Assembly (NCBI RefSeq): GCF_009687885.1
Contig: NZ_BLAF01000032.1
Coordinates: 1 to 45,107 of the forward strand
Length of the DNA: 45,107 nt
Direction: 5' to 3'
From: Acrocarpospora pleiomorpha
GTDB lineage: Bacteria > Actinomycetota > Actinomycetes > Streptosporangiales > Streptosporangiaceae
Positions 10,282 through 17,386 of this stretch are shown here, in pieces; the stretch's first letter is position 1, and each line of letters begins with the position of its first letter. Made by a program: the position numbers and the translations under genes. The notes beneath the pieces were generated by a model. The model did not search any database. It had not been told where the DNA came from and saw only the letters and a list, made by a program, of their open reading frames with translations.

Positions 10282-11594
10282 GAAGTCAAGGATGCCGCAC
10301 GATTACGGGCGATCAGCAAGGACATGATCGCGGCGAGCGCGCAGAGGGCGCCGGCGCCGTACCAGGCCAGGTCGTAGTGGCCGAGGTGGTCGCGGGTCAG
10401 GCCGGCGAGGGTGGCCGCGAAGGCGGCGCCGATCTGGTGGGAGGCGAAGACCCAGCCGAAGACCACGCCGCCGTCCGCGCCGTAGATCCTGCGGCAAAGC
10501 GCGGCCGTCGGCGGCACGGTGGCGACCCAGTCCAGGCCGTAGAAGATGATGAAGACCAGCATGCTCGGCTGGGCGGTCTCCGCGAACAGCTGCGGCAGGA
10601 CCAGCAGCGAGGCGCCGCGCAGCGCGTAGTAGACGCCGAGCAGGACGCGCGGATCCATGCGGTCGCTGAGCCAGCCGGACAGGACGGTCCCGACGATGTC
10701 GAAGATCCCGACCACGGCGAGCAGCCCGGCGGCGGTCGTCTCCGCCATGCCGTGATCATGCGCGGCCGGGATGAAGTGGGTGCCGACCAGCCCGTTCGTG
10801 CTGGCGCCGCAGATGGCGAAACCGCCCGCCAGATACCAGAACGGGCGCGTCTTCGCCGCGTCCCGCAGCACCCTGACCGCTCGGGCTGCCGCGCCTCCGC
10901 CGGGGACGGTCACCGGCGTGTCCTCCGTCGCGCCGTACGGCCTGAGCCCGAGCTCCTGCGGCCGGTCGCGGAGCAGGAACCAGATCAGCGGGACGACCGC
11001 CAGCGCGGCGGCGGTCACGGTGAGCGCGGCGGCCCGCCAGCCGGAGGATTCCACCAGGATGGCCAGCACCGGCAGGAAGATGAGCTGGCCGGTCGCGCCG
11101 CCGGCGGTGAGCACGCCGATGACCAGGCCGCGGTGGCGGGCGAACCAGCGGTCGGCCAGGGTCGCGGCGAAGACCAGGGCCATCGAGCCGGTGCCCAGGC
11201 CGACCAGGACGCCCCAGCAGAGCACGAGCTGCCAGCTCTGCGTCATGAAGATCGTGACGCCGCTGCCTAGGGCGACCAGGGCCAGGGCCACGGTGACCAC
11301 GCGGCGCATGCCGAAACGGTCCATCAGGGCGGCGGCGAAGGGGGCGGTCAGGCCGAAGAACATGAGGTTGACCGAGACCGCGAAGCCGATCGTGGCGCGG
11401 GACCAGCCGAATTCGCGTTCCAGCGGGCTGATGAAAACGCCCGGCGTGGCGCGGAACCCGGCGGCGCCGATGATCGCCACCAGGGCGACGGCAGCGACAA
11501 TCCAGGCCCGATGCACCTTGAATCCGCGTTTTGTCGGCCCGACTAGCGGACCCTCCGTTTCGTCCTGATTGCCGATCATCGTCATGGCATTCAT
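10278..11594 (-). CDS. Major facilitator superfamily transporter
   Basis: A 438-residue membrane transporter with about 12 hydrophobic segments. Visible MFS features include MDRFGMRRVVTVALALVALG after segment 2 and the related cytoplasmic loop SDRMDPRVLLG in the second half. The pattern GFRATPGVFISPLEREFGWS near the first segment is typical of the monocarboxylate/oxalate-formate-like branch of MFS; substrate and direction are unknown. The ATG at 11594 was chosen because upstream sequence in this frame would run through the divergent GlxA-type regulator gene, whose start is 63 bases away. That arrangement makes the regulator a candidate controller. The stop overlaps the PTH2 gene start by four bases. 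Confidence 0.88.
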   Translation of the reverse strand: MNAMTMIGNQDETEGPLVGPTKRGFKVHRAWIVAAVALVAIIGAAGFRATPGVFISPLEREFGWSRATIGFAVSVNLMFFGLTAPFAAALMDRFGMRRVVTVALALVALGSGVTIFMTQSWQLVLCWGVLVGLGTGSMALVFAATLADRWFARHRGLVIGVLTAGGATGQLIFLPVLAILVESSGWRAAALTVTAAALAVVPLIWFLLRDRPQELGLRPYGATEDTPVTVPGGGAAARAVRVLRDAAKTRPFWYLAGGFAICGASTNGLVGTHFIPAAHDHGMAETTAAGLLAVVGIFDIVGTVLSGWLSDRMDPRVLLGVYYALRGASLLVLPQLFAETAQPSMLVFIIFYGLDWVATVPPTAALCRRIYGADGGVVFGWVFASHQIGAAFAATLAGLTRDHLGHYDLAWYGAGALCALAAIMSLLIARNRAASLTS

Positions 11595-11657
11595 CTTCTC
11601 GTCGCGAAATATCGCCTGACGAGTGGCCTGATAGCCAATATGTGAAAGAATCCGGCC

Positions 11658-12635
11658 ATGGCGTACAAGCCGCATCGGGTGGTCGTGGTGGCGATGGAGC
11701 ACTTCGCTCCGCTGGATCTGGGCATTCCGGGGCAGGTGTTCCGGTCGGCGGACTCGGACGGGCGGCATCGCTACGAGGTCGTGACCTGTACGCGAGGTGG
11801 GCTGCCCGTCCCCTGCGAGGCCGGGTACCAAGTCCTGCCGGATCACGACCTGTCCGTCCTGGACTCCGCGGACACGGTGATCGTTCCCGGCATCCACGGC
11901 GGATCCGCCTGGGACAACGGCACCATTCCCGACGACCTCGCCTCGGCGTTGCGGCAGGCCGCCCGATACTCCCGGATCATGTCGATCTGCACCGGCGCGT
12001 TCGTCCTGGCCGCGGCGGGCCTGCTCGACGGCCGCCCGGCCAGCACCCACTGGCGGCACACCGACCGCTTCCGCGCCTTCTTCCCGCGGGTACGCCTCGA
12101 CCCCGACGTCCTGTTCATCGACGACGGGGACATCCTCACCTCGGCGGGCAGCGCGGCCGGAATCGACCTGTGCCTGCACGTGATCCGCCAGGACCACGGC
12201 AGCCAGATCGCCAACCAGGCGGCCCGGCGATGCGTGACCCCGCCCTTCCGGGAGGGCGGCCAGGCCCAGTTCATCGAACGCCCGCTGCCCGAGGCCGGCG
12301 GCCTGTCCACCGCCGCCACCCGAGCCTGGACGCTCACCCGCCTGCACGAACCGCTCGACCTCGCCGCCCTGGCCGGTCACGCCCGGATGAGCGTGCGCAC
12401 CTTCACCCGCAGGTTCCGCGACGAGACCGGCCTCAGTCCCGCCCGCTGGCTCACCCGCCAGCGGGTCGAGCACGCCCGCCACCTGCTGGAAACCACCGAC
12501 CTCCCGGTCGACGTGGTGGCCCGCCGGTCCGGTTTCGGCACCGCCGTCTCGCTCCGCCAGCACCTGCACGCGGCCGTCGGCGTCGCGCCCCTCAGCTACC
12601 GCCAGACATTTCGCGACACGGCGGGCGTCACCTGA
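11658..12635 (+). CDS. GlxA-family (DJ-1/PfpI + AraC) transcriptional regulator
   Basis: A 325-residue regulator. Residues about 8-190 form a DJ-1/PfpI-like domain with a nucleophile-elbow-like motif SICTGAFVLAAAGLLDG (Cys111). Residues about 225-318 are an AraC-type pair of helix-turn-helix motifs: LDLAALAGHARMSVRTFTRR, then VDVVARRSGFGTAVSLRQHL. GlxA-type proteins usually sense small metabolites and activate neighbouring catabolic or transport genes. It is divergent from the MFS/PTH2 unit, its likely target. No clear -35/-10 pair was found in the 63-base intergenic region. Confidence 0.92.
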   Translation: MAYKPHRVVVVAMEHFAPLDLGIPGQVFRSADSDGRHRYEVVTCTRGGLPVPCEAGYQVLPDHDLSVLDSADTVIVPGIHGGSAWDNGTIPDDLASALRQAARYSRIMSICTGAFVLAAAGLLDGRPASTHWRHTDRFRAFFPRVRLDPDVLFIDDGDILTSAGSAAGIDLCLHVIRQDHGSQIANQAARRCVTPPFREGGQAQFIERPLPEAGGLSTAATRAWTLTRLHEPLDLAALAGHARMSVRTFTRRFRDETGLSPARWLTRQRVEHARHLLETTDLPVDVVARRSGFGTAVSLRQHLHAAVGVAPLSYRQTFRDTAGVT

Positions 12636-12689
12636 CGACACGGGGCCGAATTGCGGGCATCGTTGTACTACGACGGCGAAGGGATGTTG

Positions 12690-13025
12690 ATGCCAAGCCT
12701 GCAGGTGCTCACAGACCGGCACGACCCATACGTGGTGATCACCGTTCTCGGCGACGTGGACGCCACCACGATCGGCGTGCTCCAGGAGCAGGTGGAGATC
12801 GCCCAGCGCATCTCATCCCATCTGCTGTTCGACCTGGCGGGCATGACATTCATGGACAGCGCGGGCATCAGGGTCCTCCTTGACGCCTACCACCACGCCC
12901 GCGCGAACCAGGGCACGGTCGCCGTCTGCTCCCCGCGCCCATCCCCCAGAAAGGTCATGGAACTCGTCGGCCTGACCGGCTACATCCCCGTCCACGCCTC
13001 CCTCACCGAGGCGCTGACCTCCTGA
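12690..13025 (+). CDS. STAS-domain anti-sigma factor antagonist
   Basis: A STAS protein of 111 residues from the ATG at 12690, which has GAAGGG six bases upstream; an ATG at 12684 and a TTG at 12651 are in frame but less well supported. The key segment LLFDLAGMTFMDSAGIRVLL carries the Ser of DSAG that partner kinases phosphorylate in SpoIIAA/RsbV-type antagonists. When unphosphorylated, such proteins bind an anti-sigma kinase and free the sigma factor. No anti-sigma kinase or sigma gene is adjacent, so its partner must be elsewhere. It follows the GlxA-type gene after a short gap and ends at a strong hairpin. Confidence 0.9.
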   Translation: MPSLQVLTDRHDPYVVITVLGDVDATTIGVLQEQVEIAQRISSHLLFDLAGMTFMDSAGIRVLLDAYHHARANQGTVAVCSPRPSPRKVMELVGLTGYIPVHASLTEALTS

Positions 13026-13036
13026 GACATGACGAA

Positions 13037-13065
13037 GGGCCGTGACACCCCCGGCGTCACGGCCC
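13037..13065. terminator. Bidirectional hairpin between convergent STAS and xylanase genes
   Basis: A perfect 10-bp stem, GGGCCGTGAC (13037-13046) with GTCACGGCCC (13056-13065), encloses a 9-base loop. It lies 12 bases after the STAS stop and 11 bases after the xylanase stop on the other strand, and so can serve both. There is no long U-tract, as is common in high-GC actinobacteria. Confidence 0.8.
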
Positions 13066-13075
13066 CGCGCTTCAG

Positions 13076-14269
13076 CTATCGCTTCGGATTCTGCGGAATC
13101 CTCGGCTGCACATACGGCGGGCCCGAGAAGATCAGATCCGCCTTGATCGAGTTGTACGCCCGCTTCGGCTGGTAGTTCTCGTCATACAGCGTGGCCAGAC
13201 CCTCCGGCGGGTTGGTGAACCAGCCCGGCACCCACGAGTGCTTGTCGGTGAATCCCCACACCGTGTACGACAGGCAGTGCCGGTTGGCCAGGCACGCCTG
13301 CATCAGCACGCTGAAGTTGGCGGCCGACGCCTGCAGCCTCGGATTGATCTCGTTGGAGTCCCCCGCCTGCACGCCCGCCGTCATCTGGCTGCGCACGTCC
13401 ACCTCGGTGAACGCCGTCGCCAGCCCCAGGTCGGAGAAGGCGTCCAGCGCCTCCTTCACCTGGAAGGCGTCGTAGTTGCCATACTGCGTGCCGAGGTGCC
13501 CCTGGCTGCCGACCCCGTCGATCGGGACGCCGCTCTGCCGCAGCTGCTTGACCATCTTGTAGACGAAGTACGTCTTGTCCCCGGGCCCCTTGTCGCCGAA
13601 CGCTTCAAGGTTGTAGTCGTTGTAGAAGAGCAGCGCGCTGGGATCGGCCGCGCGCGCCCACCGGAACGCGTCCGCGATGTACCCGGCGCCGAGGTGCTGC
13701 GCCCAGAATCCCTTCAGGTGGATCTCCGGAGGGCTGTCCCACGGGTCGGTCGCGGCCTCGTTGACCACGTCCCACTGCCAGATCTTGCCCTTGTACCGCT
13801 TGACCACGGTGGTGATGTGCTTGCGCAGCAGGTCGCGCAGCTGCGCCGTGGTGATCGTCCCGTTGGCGACACCCTCGGTCAGCCAGGCCGGCAACTGGTT
13901 CTGCCAGACCAGCACGTGCCCCCGCACCTTCTGGTTGTTCTTCTTGGCGAACTCGACGAGCTTGTCCGCCGGTCCCCAGTTGTAGTTCCCCCGGGTGGGC
14001 TCCAGGCTCTCCCACTTCATGACGTTCTCGGCGGTGACCGTATTGAACTGCGACGCGACCAGCTGCCGGTACTGCGGGTCGTTGGCGTCGTCGAGCGCCG
14101 CCATGTCCACCGCCGTACCGATGTAGAGGCCGTGCCGCGCACCCAGCGCGCGCAGGCTCTGCCCGGACGGCTCCTGCGGGGTGCTCCCCGCAGAAACCGG
14201 AACCACATTCAACGTGCCCGCCAGCACCACCGCGACAGCGCTGCCTAACAGGAGGCGCCTCAACCTCAT
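13076..14269 (-). CDS. Secreted GH10 endo-1,4-beta-xylanase
   Basis: A 397-residue glycoside hydrolase family 10 enzyme. Residues 1-27 are a Sec-type signal peptide (RLRR, hydrophobic core, VPVSAG). The catalytic acid/base is Glu171 in WDVVNEA and the nucleophile is Glu289 in AFTEVDV. Other GH10 hallmarks are MKWESLEP and GHVLVWQNQLPAWL. It would cleave the xylan backbone outside the cell. There is no carbohydrate-binding module, so this is a single-domain enzyme. A promoter and repeated CGAAA operator elements are visible about 120 bases upstream. It lies 2.2 kb from the carbohydrate-import locus and could feed it with oligosaccharides, but its operator motif differs from that locus. Confidence 0.96.
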   Translation of the reverse strand: MRLRRLLLGSAVAVVLAGTLNVVPVSAGSTPQEPSGQSLRALGARHGLYIGTAVDMAALDDANDPQYRQLVASQFNTVTAENVMKWESLEPTRGNYNWGPADKLVEFAKKNNQKVRGHVLVWQNQLPAWLTEGVANGTITTAQLRDLLRKHITTVVKRYKGKIWQWDVVNEAATDPWDSPPEIHLKGFWAQHLGAGYIADAFRWARAADPSALLFYNDYNLEAFGDKGPGDKTYFVYKMVKQLRQSGVPIDGVGSQGHLGTQYGNYDAFQVKEALDAFSDLGLATAFTEVDVRSQMTAGVQAGDSNEINPRLQASAANFSVLMQACLANRHCLSYTVWGFTDKHSWVPGWFTNPPEGLATLYDENYQPKRAYNSIKADLIFSGPPYVQPRIPQNPKR

Positions 14270-14357
14270 GGGAACATCCTTTCGACCCGAGGGGCGTACC
14301 AGGTGACCTTGGGAGCGCAGGTCTCGCTAACCGAGCCCCACCAGGAACCCGGCAAGC

Positions 14358-14423
14358 CGAAAGTGATACCGAAATATTTCGCGACCGTGCCGAAACTTTA
14401 TGGTAACGCCCAGCCACCGTCAA
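14358..14423 (-). promoter_or_regulatory. Xylanase promoter with CGAAA-type operators
   Basis: On the minus strand TTGACG (14423-14418) is followed after 17 bases by TAAAGT (14400-14395). Three CGAAA half-sites follow in the transcribed direction: CGAAACTTTA (14391-14400, overlapping the -10), the perfect 12-bp palindrome CGAAATATTTCG (14370-14381) and CGAAAGTGAT (14358-14367). Elements of the form CGAAA-N-TTTCG are known in front of xylanase and xylosidase genes of streptomycetes, bound by LacI/ROK-type repressors. Repression by a factor encoded elsewhere is likely. The predicted leader is about 115-120 bases. Confidence 0.72.
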
Positions 14424-14431
14424 GGGTGTGA

Positions 14432-14484
14432 TTGACCGTCTTAGCACCATCCATATACCATCCATATGGATGGTGCTCGGATGG
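14432..14484 (+). promoter_or_regulatory. Promoter and palindromic operator of the RHH-ABC unit
   Basis: TTGACC (14432-14437) is followed after 18 bases by TACCAT (14456-14461). The -10 region is embedded in an operator: two tandem copies of ACCATCCATAT (14446-14456 and 14457-14467), an 18-bp perfect palindrome at 14457-14474 and a wider 13-bp inverted repeat (14443-14455 with 14465-14477). Further half-sites are GGATGG at 14479-14484 and ACCATCC at 14505-14511. This geometry suits cooperative binding by ribbon-helix-helix dimers, and the RHH gene follows directly, so autorepression is likely. Confidence 0.75.
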
Positions 14485-14491
14485 AATGCAC

Positions 14492-14902
14492 ATGGCCGAC
14501 CGGTACCATCCAGGCATGCCTGAGGCGGAAAAGATCACGATCAACATGAACGTCGTCGACCTGGGCAAGGTCGACCTTCTGGTAGAGGAGGGTTTCTACT
14601 CCAATCGCACGGATTTCATCCGCACCGCCATCCGCAACCAGCTCAACCGCCATGACGACGAGGTGCGGCACAGCATGACCCGGCGCGAGCTGGCGATCGG
14701 CGTCATCTCCTACGACCGGGCGGAGCTGGAGTGGCACGCGGCGGCCGGCGAGCGGCTGACCATCGCGATCACCGGCCTGCTGGTCATCGCTTCCGACGTG
14801 TCTCCGGAACTCGCCCGGCAGACCATCGAATCCATCAAGATCGTCGGCGTGTTCCGAGCCAGCAAGGCGGTGAAGGACGCGCTGGCCGACCGTACCCACT
14901 GA
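14492..14902 (+). CDS. CopG/RHH-family transcriptional regulator
   Basis: A 136-residue protein from the ATG at 14492, chosen because a GGATGGA sequence lies six bases upstream; 14486 and 14516 are alternative in-frame ATGs. Residues about 15-58 form a ribbon-helix-helix domain (KITINMNVVDLGKVDLLVEE, then SNRTDFIRTAIRNQLNRH). The C-terminal part (LTIAITGLLVIASDVSPELA, then ESIKIVGVFRA) resembles a small-molecule or dimerisation domain as in NikR-like regulators, but no NikR nickel-ligand set is evident. It precedes the two ABC genes after 12 bases and has an elaborate palindrome at its promoter. It probably represses its own unit. Confidence 0.82.
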   Translation: MADRYHPGMPEAEKITINMNVVDLGKVDLLVEEGFYSNRTDFIRTAIRNQLNRHDDEVRHSMTRRELAIGVISYDRAELEWHAAAGERLTIAITGLLVIASDVSPELARQTIESIKIVGVFRASKAVKDALADRTH

Positions 14903-14914
14903 CGGGAGGAACAC

Positions 14915-15673
14915 GTGCTGCTTCGCATCCACCGGCTGACCAAGGACTACCGGCGCGGCGTGCGCGCCAACGACGGCATCGAGCTCAGCGTCGACGAGGG
15001 CCAGGTGCTCGGCCTGTTCGGCCACAACGGAGCCGGCAAGACCACCCTGCTCAACCAGGTGACCGGCCTGGTCAAGCCGACCTCCGGCACCATCCACATC
15101 GACGGCGCCGACGCGGTGGCCGACCCCGCGCTGGCCCGCCGATCCTGCTCCCTGCAGCCACAGGCACACGCCCCGCTCGACGGCGTGACGCCACGGCAGG
15201 CGATCGACACCATGGCCAGAATCCGCGGCGCCGACCGCCGCCGGGCCCGCGAGCGCACCGGCGCGCTGCTCGACGCGCTCGACATCGGAGCCTGGGCCGA
15301 CACACCCGGCCAGAAGCTCTCAGGCGGCGTACGGCGCCTGACCGCCTTCTGCATGGCCGCCGCCGAACCGGGCCGCATCGTGATGCTCGACGAACCCACC
15401 AACGACGTCGACCCCGTACGCCGCCGCCTGCTCTGGGAACAGATCGCCGCACTGGCCGCCGACGGGTCCGCGGTCCTGGTGGTGACCCACAACGTGGTCG
15501 AGGCCGAACGGCGCGTAACCCGCCTCGCCGTACTCCACCACGGCCGTCTGGTGGCCGACGGAACCCCGGCCCAGCTCCGCCACGACCACGCCGACCAGAG
15601 CATCGAGGAGATCTACATCGACCTCGTCGGTCCAGACCCCGCTGGTACGGAGGAGGGGGCACGCGTTGCGTAG
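14915..15673 (+). CDS. ABC-2 type transporter ATP-binding protein
   Basis: A 252-residue ATPase starting at a GTG with GGGAGGA upstream. Walker A is GHNGAGKTT (about 31-39), the signature is LSGGVRRL (normally LSGGQ; Val replaces Gln), and Walker B with the catalytic Glu is VMLDEPTNDVDP. The switch His lies in VVTHNVVEAERR. It would power the permease whose TTG start overlaps its 3' end by eight bases. This type of ABC system usually exports drugs, lipids or antimicrobial peptides; the substrate is not visible. It is in an operon with the upstream RHH regulator. Confidence 0.92.
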   Translation: MLLRIHRLTKDYRRGVRANDGIELSVDEGQVLGLFGHNGAGKTTLLNQVTGLVKPTSGTIHIDGADAVADPALARRSCSLQPQAHAPLDGVTPRQAIDTMARIRGADRRRARERTGALLDALDIGAWADTPGQKLSGGVRRLTAFCMAAAEPGRIVMLDEPTNDVDPVRRRLLWEQIAALAADGSAVLVVTHNVVEAERRVTRLAVLHHGRLVADGTPAQLRHDHADQSIEEIYIDLVGPDPAGTEEGARVA

Positions 15674-16391
15674 CTACGGACTGCTGTTGCGATGGAACCT
15701 GCTGCGCCTGCGCAGCATGCTCCCACTCCTGGTCATAATCCAGACGCTCGTCAGCATCGGCGTCGTGATCGGCTTCTCATTCCTCCTCCCCGACGCCGAC
15801 CAGACCACCGGCTTCTACCTCTCCACCGGGGCCCTCACCCTCGGACTGATCACCGTCGGCATGGTGGCCGCACCCCAAATGGTGGTCCAGGCCAAACTCA
15901 CCGGCATCTTCGACTACCAGCGCTCCATGCCGGTGCCCCGCCTGGCCATGCTCGCCGCCGACGCCACCGTATGGGTCGCCCTGGCCCTACCCGGCCTGGC
16001 CGCGGCCCTGGCCGTCGCCGTCCTGCGCTTCGACCTCAACCTGCGCATCAGCTGGCTGGCCGCACCCGCCATGCTCCTGGTCGCCATCTGCTCGGTAGCC
16101 ATCGGCTACGCGGTCGCCTACGCGACCAAACCAGAAGTCGCAGGAGCGATAAGCCAGCTCATCTTCTTCGTAGCCCTGATGTTCGCCCCAATCAACTTCC
16201 CCGCCGACCGCCTCCCCCACTGGCTCGCCGAAACCCACGACTGGCTACCGTTCGCCTCCATGGCCCAGGCAATCCGGGAAACGCTACAGGTCCCAGCAGC
16301 CGGAATCTCAACAGCACCCTTCGCGATGCTGACAGCCTGGTGCGCAATCGGCCTGGTCGTCACCTACCGCGTCATGACCCACCGCCCATGA
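15666..16391 (+). CDS. ABC-2 type transporter permease
   Basis: A 241-residue membrane protein with six hydrophobic segments, starting at a TTG with a GGAGGAGGGGG tract upstream inside the ATPase gene. Features include the N-terminal cytoplasmic start RSYGLLLRWNLLRLRSMLPL, the loop PQMVVQAKLTGIFDYQRSMP and, near the end, PINFPADRLPHWL. It forms the membrane channel of an ABC-2 exporter with the preceding ATPase. The eight-base overlap implies translational coupling. It is the last gene of the RHH-ABC unit. Confidence 0.9.
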   Translation: MRSYGLLLRWNLLRLRSMLPLLVIIQTLVSIGVVIGFSFLLPDADQTTGFYLSTGALTLGLITVGMVAAPQMVVQAKLTGIFDYQRSMPVPRLAMLAADATVWVALALPGLAAALAVAVLRFDLNLRISWLAAPAMLLVAICSVAIGYAVAYATKPEVAGAISQLIFFVALMFAPINFPADRLPHWLAETHDWLPFASMAQAIRETLQVPAAGISTAPFAMLTAWCAIGLVVTYRVMTHRP

Positions 16392-16578
16392 CGTAACAAC
16401 TCTGACATGGATCGCATGCGGGAGGCGCTGCTGCACTTCGTAGAACTGAACGACTACCTGGACGACCAGGCCATCCCCGCCACGGTCTGATACGGGTAGA
16501 TGACCTTGAACGCCGAGGCTGAGGGACGTGCTGCCGCCGCGCGGTTCCGCCACGAGCCATCTGAATGAGCGAAGTTTC
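16392..16578 (+). other. Intergenic stretch with two tiny unexplained ORFs
   Basis: No recognised gene lies between the ABC permease and the promoter of the carbohydrate locus. Two short plus-strand frames occur: 16407-16490 (27 residues, MDRMREALLHFVELNDYLDD...) and 16500-16568 (22 residues, MTLNAEAEGRAAAARFRHEP...). Neither has a clear ribosome-binding site or a family I recognise. They could be remnants of a decayed gene at the junction with the carbohydrate locus, or chance. Confidence 0.35.
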
Positions 16579-16608
16579 TTGCCAACTTCTCTTATATCTA
16601 GATAGGCT
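16579..16608 (+). promoter_or_regulatory. Promoter with ACTTCT-type operator (site A)
   Basis: TTGCCA (16579-16584) is followed after 18 bases by TAGGCT (16603-16608). The proposed GntR/FCD operator ACTTCT-CT-TAT starts at 16585, directly after the -35, and TGCCAACTTCT is identical to site B. A start of transcription near 16615 would exclude a translation start at 16565 and agrees with the TTG at 16655. A small inverted repeat GAAGTT (16571-16576)/AACTTC (16584-16589) also spans it. Confidence 0.65.
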
Positions 16609-16654
16609 GACGATTGCCGCGCAGTGGATGTGGGTTACGCAAAGGAGTCCGACC

Positions 16655-17344
16655 TTGACAACCAACGCTCCGAGCTTCGACCCGAGGTCGGCCTCCGAGC
16701 CCGAACTCTTCGCCCTATTCCGCGAGCGGCTCCACACCCCGGTCGTCGGCGACATCCTCGACACGCTCGGGCTCATGCATCAGTTCCTGCCACCGGAGAT
16801 CCACGGCATCCGGGCCGAGGTGAAGGTGGTCGGGCGAGCGATGCCCGTGGTCATCGCCGATGTGAGCGGCCCGCAGAGCCGGCCGTTCGGCCAGCTGACC
16901 GAGGCCCTCGACCAGCTCGAGCCCGGCGAGGTCTATGTCGCGCAGAACGGCACCGTCCCGACCGCGGCCTGGGGAGAGATCCTGACGGTCACCGCGCGTG
17001 GCCGCGGAGCCGTGGGCGCCGTGATCGACGGGTATCACCGCGACACCCGCGCCGTGCTCGAGCAGGATTGGCCGGTCTTCAGCCGGGGCGGCTTCGCGCA
17101 GGATGCCGGCGTTCGCAAGGTCGTGGTTGATTACCGCGTCCCCATCGAGATCGGCGGCGTACGTCTAGCGCCAGGTGATCTTGTCTTCGGGGATGACGAC
17201 GGAGTCGTTGTGGTGCCGTCGCACGTCGAGCAGGAGGTCATCGAGCGGGCGATCGAGAAGGTCTCGACGGAGAACGTCGTTCGCCGAGCGATCGAGCAGG
17301 GCATGTCGTCGACCGATGCGTTCGAGCGTTTCGGCGTCCTGTAG
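16655..17344 (+). CDS. RraA-family protein, putative class II pyruvate aldolase
   Basis: A 229-residue protein starting at a TTG with AAAGGAG seven bases upstream. The RraA/HMG-aldolase fold is shown by HTPVVGDILDTLG, the metal-site region WGEILTVTARGRGAVGAVID and Arg129-Asp130 in DGYHRDTRAV. Family members include the RNase E inhibitor RraA and divalent-metal aldolases such as 4-hydroxy-4-methyl-2-oxoglutarate aldolase, which yield pyruvate. As the first gene of a sugar unit with two dehydratases, it may cleave a 2-keto-3-deoxy sugar acid; this is inference. The next gene begins 42 bases later on the same strand. Confidence 0.85.
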   Translation: MTTNAPSFDPRSASEPELFALFRERLHTPVVGDILDTLGLMHQFLPPEIHGIRAEVKVVGRAMPVVIADVSGPQSRPFGQLTEALDQLEPGEVYVAQNGTVPTAAWGEILTVTARGRGAVGAVIDGYHRDTRAVLEQDWPVFSRGGFAQDAGVRKVVVDYRVPIEIGGVRLAPGDLVFGDDDGVVVVPSHVEQEVIERAIEKVSTENVVRRAIEQGMSSTDAFERFGVL

Positions 17345-17386
17345 AGCCGCTCCTCAATCTGAGACCTGAATTGTCAAGGAAATACC

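Noticed and set aside
10278..12722. Long version of the MFS gene reaching back through the GlxA-type gene
   Set aside because: Residues upstream of 11594 are antisense to the AraC/DJ-1 domains; the transporter's own first membrane segment begins shortly after the ATG at 11594.
14432..14491. Earlier start for the RHH regulator
   Set aside because: It would begin at the predicted -35 hexamer and translate through the operator, so it cannot be on the transcript from that promoter.
16565..16654. Earlier ATG start for the RraA-family protein
   Set aside because: It lies upstream of or inside the predicted promoter (16579-16608), and the added residues are not family-like. The TTG at 16655 has a good ribosome-binding site.
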